Assembly (NCBI GenBank): GCA_002451755.1
Contig: DKDF01000021.1
Location: forward strand, 1-9,454
From: Ruminococcaceae bacterium UBA6855
GTDB taxonomy: Bacteria > Bacillota > Clostridia > Oscillospirales > Acutalibacteraceae
Reading direction: 5' to 3'
DNA: 9,454 nt
Shown here: positions 6,965 through 9,454 of the stretch, one piece after another
Layout: each line of letters begins with the position of its first letter
How positions within the stretch are numbered: the first letter of the stretch is position 1
Made by a program: the position numbers and the translations under genes
Notes under the pieces: model-generated
Databases searched by the model: none
Seen by the model: the letters and a program-made list of their open reading frames with translations, nothing else
What the model was told of the DNA's origin: nothing

Positions 6965-6993
6965 TTTACACATCGCGTTTTGTGTGGTATAAT
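6965..6993 (+). promoter_or_regulatory. Extended -10 sigmaA promoter before the HExxH gene
   Basis: TTTACA (6965-6970, 5 of 6 consensus bases) and TATAAT (6988-6993, exact) are spaced by 17 bp, and the -10 is preceded by TGG, giving an extended -10. The start point would be near 7000, about 23 nt upstream of the ATG at 7023. Inside the spacer, ACACA (6968-6972) and TGTGT (6981-6985) form a short inverted repeat that could be an operator or may be coincidental. Confidence 0.8.
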
Positions 6994-7022
6994 GTATAAA
7001 GATTTGCAAGGAGTGGATAATA

Positions 7023-7517
7023 ATGAAAAAATTTCTTTTCTATTTAGTCCAGTTCACCTGGGCTCTGCCGCAGAATCTTGTCGGCGGAATTGGCTTTCTC
7101 GCGCTGAGAAAAAAGTATAAGCACGAGCGCTTCAACAACGCTTTTGTTACATATGTCCCGCACGATAATTTCGGCGGCGTGTCGCTCGGAATATTTATAT
7201 TCATGAATCCCGACCGCCCGGCGGACAGAGTCCACGACACCCGTATGCACGAGTACGGTCACACAATCCAGTCGCTTCTGCTCGGACCTTTCTGGGCTTT
7301 TGTGATAGCGATACCGTCGTTTATCTGGTGCAATGTCCCCAAATTCGTCAGAATGCGCAAAGAGGACGGTGTATCATATTATAAACTCTACTGCGAAGGC
7401 TGGGCGAACATCTGGGGCAGAGCATGGAGCCGCGAGAACTTCATCAGCGATGAGTTCAAGACGACCGGCTATTACGGCAAGCCCATTGCCCCGATAGATT
7501 TCAGCAAGAAGAAGTAA
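7023..7517 (+). CDS. Small membrane protein with HEYGH zincin-like motif
   Basis: I do not recognise a named family. The 164-residue protein contains HEYGH at 76-80, matching the HExxH zinc-protease motif with a typical Gly before the second His. A conserved-looking CEGWAN (124-129) places Glu125 45 residues further on, a plausible third zinc ligand as in gluzincins. Two hydrophobic stretches are visible, about residues 4-28 (no clear signal-peptidase site) and about 84-103 directly after the motif, so it is probably membrane-anchored. The segment between them is rich in aromatics and Asn. The C-terminus is basic (SKKK). The ATG has AAGGAG nine bases upstream. It has its own strong promoter and is followed after 28 bp by the DUF4364 gene. 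A metallopeptidase activity is inferred from the motif; a structural or degenerate zinc site is possible. Confidence 0.75.
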   Translation: MKKFLFYLVQFTWALPQNLVGGIGFLALRKKYKHERFNNAFVTYVPHDNFGGVSLGIFIFMNPDRPADRVHDTRMHEYGHTIQSLLLGPFWAFVIAIPSFIWCNVPKFVRMRKEDGVSYYKLYCEGWANIWGRAWSRENFISDEFKTTGYYGKPIAPIDFSKKK

Positions 7518-7545
7518 GAGAATCTCAAACGAAACAGGAGACCCT

Positions 7546-8082
7546 ATGGACGGATACGATGCATTTTCCGCAGGCGTTGAGCCGGGCGGACTGCGCAACC
7601 GTAATGAAATAAAAGTGCTGATAGCTTTCCTGCTCAAGAACACCGAGCGGGGACTGTCGCGCCGCCAGCTGATGGAGGTCATTCAGCGCGAGGGACTGGC
7701 GAACTACTTTGAAGCGAGCCAGGCGCTCGAAAGCCTTATCGAGGGCGGGAGCGTTGAAGTTGACAAGAGCGATGACGACGAACTTCTGAGCCTCACAAAG
7801 GCGGGAAAGACGGCGGCGAATATCGAGGACGAACTGCCGCGCGCCGTGCGAGACAAGGCGCTCGCGACCGCAGAAGAGCTTCTCAAACAGGAACGCCGCA
7901 TGAAAGAGACGCCGGTCGAGATAATCCCGCTCGAAAACGGGTGCAATGTCAAATTCACCTTTAACGACCTTATGACGCTGACCCTCTATGTTGCGGACAT
8001 GGAGCAGGCGCAGAGTGTCCGGGATAAAATCCTCGCCGACCCCGAGAGCCTCTATTCGGCGGTCATAGAACAGCTGATGTAA
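7546..8082 (+). CDS. DUF4364 family winged-helix-type protein
   Basis: The 178-residue protein resembles DUF4364, a family seen mainly in Clostridia with no established function. The N-terminal part (about 18-85) reads as a winged helix: NEIKVLIAFLLKNTERGLSRRQL, then LANYFEASQALESLIEGGSVEV and a LSLTKAGKTAA wing-like segment typical of PadR/MarR-like regulators. A charged helix (about 95-125) follows, then a C-terminal alpha/beta domain with the NVKFTFNDLMTLTLYVAD block. AGGAG lies 5 nt before the ATG. It sits 28 bp after the HExxH gene in the same orientation, so both are probably expressed from the promoter at 6965-6993. Its stop is 15 bp from the terminator stem. A DNA-binding role is inferred from the fold pattern only, and its target is unknown. 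Confidence 0.85.
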   Translation: MDGYDAFSAGVEPGGLRNRNEIKVLIAFLLKNTERGLSRRQLMEVIQREGLANYFEASQALESLIEGGSVEVDKSDDDELLSLTKAGKTAANIEDELPRAVRDKALATAEELLKQERRMKETPVEIIPLENGCNVKFTFNDLMTLTLYVADMEQAQSVRDKILADPESLYSAVIEQLM

Positions 8083-8097
8083 AAAAATAAATAAAGC

Positions 8098-8133
8098 AAG
8101 ACCTGCTTTCTATTGCAGAGAGCAGGTCTTTTG
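8098..8133. terminator. Bidirectional terminator between DUF4364 and lrp genes
   Basis: AAGACCTGCT (8098-8107) pairs exactly with AGCAGGTCTT (8121-8130), and four further inner pairs (one of them G-U) leave a 5-nt ATTGC loop. On the plus strand the stem runs into TTTT then GTGTT. On the minus strand it is followed by GCTTTATTTATTTTTTT. It sits between two convergent stop codons (8082 and 8146), so it can serve both genes. Confidence 0.88.
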
Positions 8134-8145
8134 TGTTGATAATAT

Positions 8146-8592
8146 TTATTCGAGATTCACTGAGTAGTCCTCTTTGACTGTTGAGAGAACGACGAGCGTC
8201 TTTGTCAGCGAAACGCCGCCCGCGCTCTTTATCTCATTGAGCAGCGATTCAAGTCCGCCGGTCGATTCGGTATTGACCTTGAGCAGGAAGTCGAAGTCGC
8301 CGGTGATGTAGTGGCATTCGGTTATCTGCTTGTGGGTCTTGACGAATTCGTTGAAATTGTTGTTGTACTTCGGATGTTCCATGCTCACCGAGATGAACGC
8401 GGTGATGTCCATGCCGAGCTTCTTGCTGTCGAGCACGACGGTGTACTGCTTGATTATGCCGTTGGCTTCGAGCTTTTTGATGCGCTCGATAACGGCCGAG
8501 ACGGACATATTGACCTGCGAGCCTATCACCGAAGCGTTTTCTCTTGCGTTTTTCTTGAGACATTCGATTATCTTAACATCTATCTTGTCCAA
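8146..8592 (-). CDS. Lrp/AsnC family transcriptional regulator
   Basis: The 148-residue protein has the two-domain layout of the feast/famine regulators. A winged helix-turn-helix occupies about 1-60 (DKIDVKIIECLKKNARENAS, then SAVIERIKKLEANGIIKQY as the recognition helix and wing), and a RAM ligand-binding domain about 62-140 (ITAFISVSMEHP, then TECHYITGDFDFLLKV, the usual G-D-x-D motif). Such proteins bind DNA as dimers or higher oligomers and often sense amino acids. The start is TTG (8590-8592), chosen because GGGG lies 8 nt upstream and the HTH begins immediately; no better ATG is in frame. It is monocistronic, converging on the terminator at 8098-8133. The target genes cannot be told from this window; autoregulation is common in the family. 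Confidence 0.94.
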   Translation of the reverse strand: MDKIDVKIIECLKKNARENASVIGSQVNMSVSAVIERIKKLEANGIIKQYTVVLDSKKLGMDITAFISVSMEHPKYNNNFNEFVKTHKQITECHYITGDFDFLLKVNTESTGGLESLLNEIKSAGGVSLTKTLVVLSTVKEDYSVNLE

Positions 8593-8637
8593 GATATCAT
8601 CCCCTGTGCCGCGGTCTGCGCCGCGTGAATTTTCTCT

Positions 8638-8667
8638 ATTTTAACACCGCCGCCGCTAAAAAGTAAA
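8638..8667 (-). promoter_or_regulatory. Candidate promoter of the lrp-type gene
   Basis: On the minus strand, TAAAAT (-10, plus positions 8638-8643) is preceded by an 18-bp spacer and TTTACT (-35, 8662-8667, 4 of 6 consensus bases). The predicted start near 8631 gives a leader of about 40 nt. That leader contains a small GC-rich stem, CGCGG/CCGCG, just upstream of the GGGG Shine-Dalgarno. A loose direct repeat (TTCTGGAAT and TTCTGAAT, about 8673-8689) lies just upstream of the -35 and could be an autoregulatory site, but this is weak. Confidence 0.5.
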
Positions 8668-8759
8668 GTTTTTTCTGGAATTTCTGAATTTTTTATCTTT
8701 TGATGCTTTTACGGCACAGCAAACCGAAACTTTTATCAAATCTGTGAAATGTAATCTTT

Positions 8760-8808
8760 GCGCTGCGCGTCATATTGAATCCGTGTGTTGCGTTATCGGA
8801 CACAGCGC
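8760..8808. repeat. Nested inverted repeat in the lrp upstream gap
   Basis: GCGCTG (8760-8765) and CAGCGC (8803-8808) form a 6-bp perfect inverted repeat. Inside it, TCCG and CGGA can pair, or alternatively GTGT and ACAC, so mutually exclusive inner structures exist. It lies between the lrp promoter and the terminator of the patatin gene. I see no open frame, promoter or known riboswitch core in it. The rest of the 8593-8901 gap is AT-rich and otherwise featureless. Confidence 0.3.
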
Positions 8809-8860
8809 GAAAAAATAAAGGTCATAATTCGCGTTGTCAGCCGTGAATTATGACCTTTTT
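8805..8860. terminator. Terminator after the patatin gene, bidirectional form
   Basis: AAAGGTCATAATTC (8817-8830) and GAATTATGACCTTT (8845-8858) are a perfect 14-bp inverted repeat; three more inner pairs leave an 8-nt loop. On the minus strand, downstream of the patatin stop at 8902, the stem is followed by ATTTTTTC, a good U-tract. On the plus strand it is followed by TT then GTCTG with Us inside the stem. Its main role is probably to end the patatin transcript before the lrp gene. Confidence 0.85.
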
Positions 8861-8901
8861 GTCTGTTGCTCTTTGGTCTGCGCTAAATGCGACAGAATTT
8901 A

Positions 8902-9453
8902 TTATGCGGTTTTTTCGCCGGGCGCTTTTATCTCGCTGAGGTGCTCGTCCGCGCAGCGGCGACCCTCTTCGTAGAGCTTTTCGAGGGCGGCGGGCTCGCG
9001 GGTCAGCGTGTTCACTCCGTAGCAGTCCTGCGGGGCTAAGATAATCACTTTGCCCTGCTCCTGAAGCTTTATCGCCTCTTCGAGCTGGCGGTTGTATACC
9101 TCGTGCCTTACGGCGAGGCGGTCGAATACTTTCGGATATTTTTTCAGCGCGGCTTTGATTATCGGCATATGCTTTTGCGGCGATTTTCGGAAGTCAACGG
9201 GCTTCGAGATGACAACTATAACTTTGTCGCAGCCCATGTCAAACGCTTTTTGAAAGGGGATAGGGTCGGAGATTCCGCCGTCGAAGCAGTCCTTGCCGTC
9301 GATAACTATCGGCTTGCACACTGCCGGCAGGCAGCATGAGGCTTTTATGACCGTCAGGTCGTCGCGCTTTATGCTGTTTTTGGGGAAGTATATTGACTCT
9401 CCCGTCTCGCCGTCGGTGACTACGGTTATGAAGTCCGTGGGATTCGCGACAAA
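8902..9453 (-). CDS. Patatin-like phospholipase (YjjU-like), N-terminus off window
   Basis: This is the C-terminal 183 residues of a patatin-family serine lipid acyl hydrolase; the frame stays open to the window edge, so the protein is 5'-truncated by the window, not broken. Visible are IKASCCLPAV (about 36-45 of the fragment), the usual lid segment, and DGGISDPIP (58-66), the DGG motif carrying the catalytic Asp of the Ser-Asp dyad. The nucleophile motif GxSxG must lie beyond the edge. GCDKVIVVISKP and the helical tail with RHEVYNRQLEEA and IILAPQ resemble the C-terminal extension of the YjjU-type patatins common in Firmicutes. A GTG inside the frame at 9319-9321 is not a real start because conserved sequence continues upstream. 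Cytosolic location and substrate cannot be judged from this part. Confidence 0.9.
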   Translation of the reverse strand, partial: FVANPTDFITVVTDGETGESIYFPKNSIKRDDLTVIKASCCLPAVCKPIVIDGKDCFDGGISDPIPFQKAFDMGCDKVIVVISKPVDFRKSPQKHMPIIKAALKKYPKVFDRLAVRHEVYNRQLEEAIKLQEQGKVIILAPQDCYGVNTLTREPAALEKLYEEGRRCADEHLSEIKAPGEKTA

Positions 9454-9454
9454 A

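Noticed and set aside
5051..7009. Minus-strand open frame of about 650 codons opposite the COG2509-type gene
   Set aside because: It has no recognisable motif, is rich in Arg, Ala and His as expected for an antisense shadow of GC-rich coding sequence, and the plus strand carries a clear FAD protein with a good SD.

Overview
The window looks like a chromosomal segment from an anaerobic Firmicute of the class Clostridia, probably a moderately GC-rich gut or sediment lineage near the Oscillospiraceae. The indicators are a DUF4364-type protein (a family I know mainly from Clostridia), a COG2509-type flavoprotein, a stand-alone feoA next to a short feoB, strong Shine-Dalgarno sites, two TTG start codons, and heavy use of ATA for isoleucine despite GC-rich third positions elsewhere. 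The taxonomic placement is inference; no rRNA or other marker gene is present.

Layout from left to right. (1) 1-134: two strong hairpins just beyond the rfbC stop codon, the inner one a terminator. (2) 135-1671, minus strand: rfbC and rfbA, two of the four enzymes that make dTDP-L-rhamnose from glucose-1-phosphate. The other two (rfbB, rfbD) are not in the window. (3) 1672-1933: a divergent control region with back-to-back sigmaA-type promoters. The rfbA transcript begins with a leader of about 140 nt that contains a terminator-like hairpin. (4) 1934-6958, plus strand: a tight four-gene run made of feoA, feoB (ferrous iron uptake), a BaiN/YhiN-type (COG2081) flavoprotein and a COG2509-type flavoprotein. 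(5) 7023-8082, plus strand: a small membrane protein with a HEYGH zinc-protease-like motif, preceded by its own near-perfect extended -10 promoter, then a DUF4364 winged-helix-type protein, ending in a bidirectional terminator at 8098-8130. (6) 8146-8592, minus strand: an Lrp/AsnC-family regulator converging on that terminator. (7) 8593-8901: a non-coding gap holding the lrp promoter region, a GC-rich inverted repeat and the terminator of the next gene. (8) 8902-9453, minus strand: the C-terminal part of a YjjU-like patatin phospholipase, cut by the window edge.

Functionally, region 4 is the most coherent unit: Fe(II) import from a single strong promoter, co-transcribed with two flavoproteins of unsettled function. 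The rhamnose genes serve cell-surface polysaccharide synthesis and share only the divergent control region with the iron genes. I found no mobile element, CRISPR array, tRNA, rRNA, phage gene or defence system. Nothing here is clearly a new multi-gene system. The best leads are the rfbA leader, the small HExxH membrane protein and the feoAB-flavoprotein linkage.
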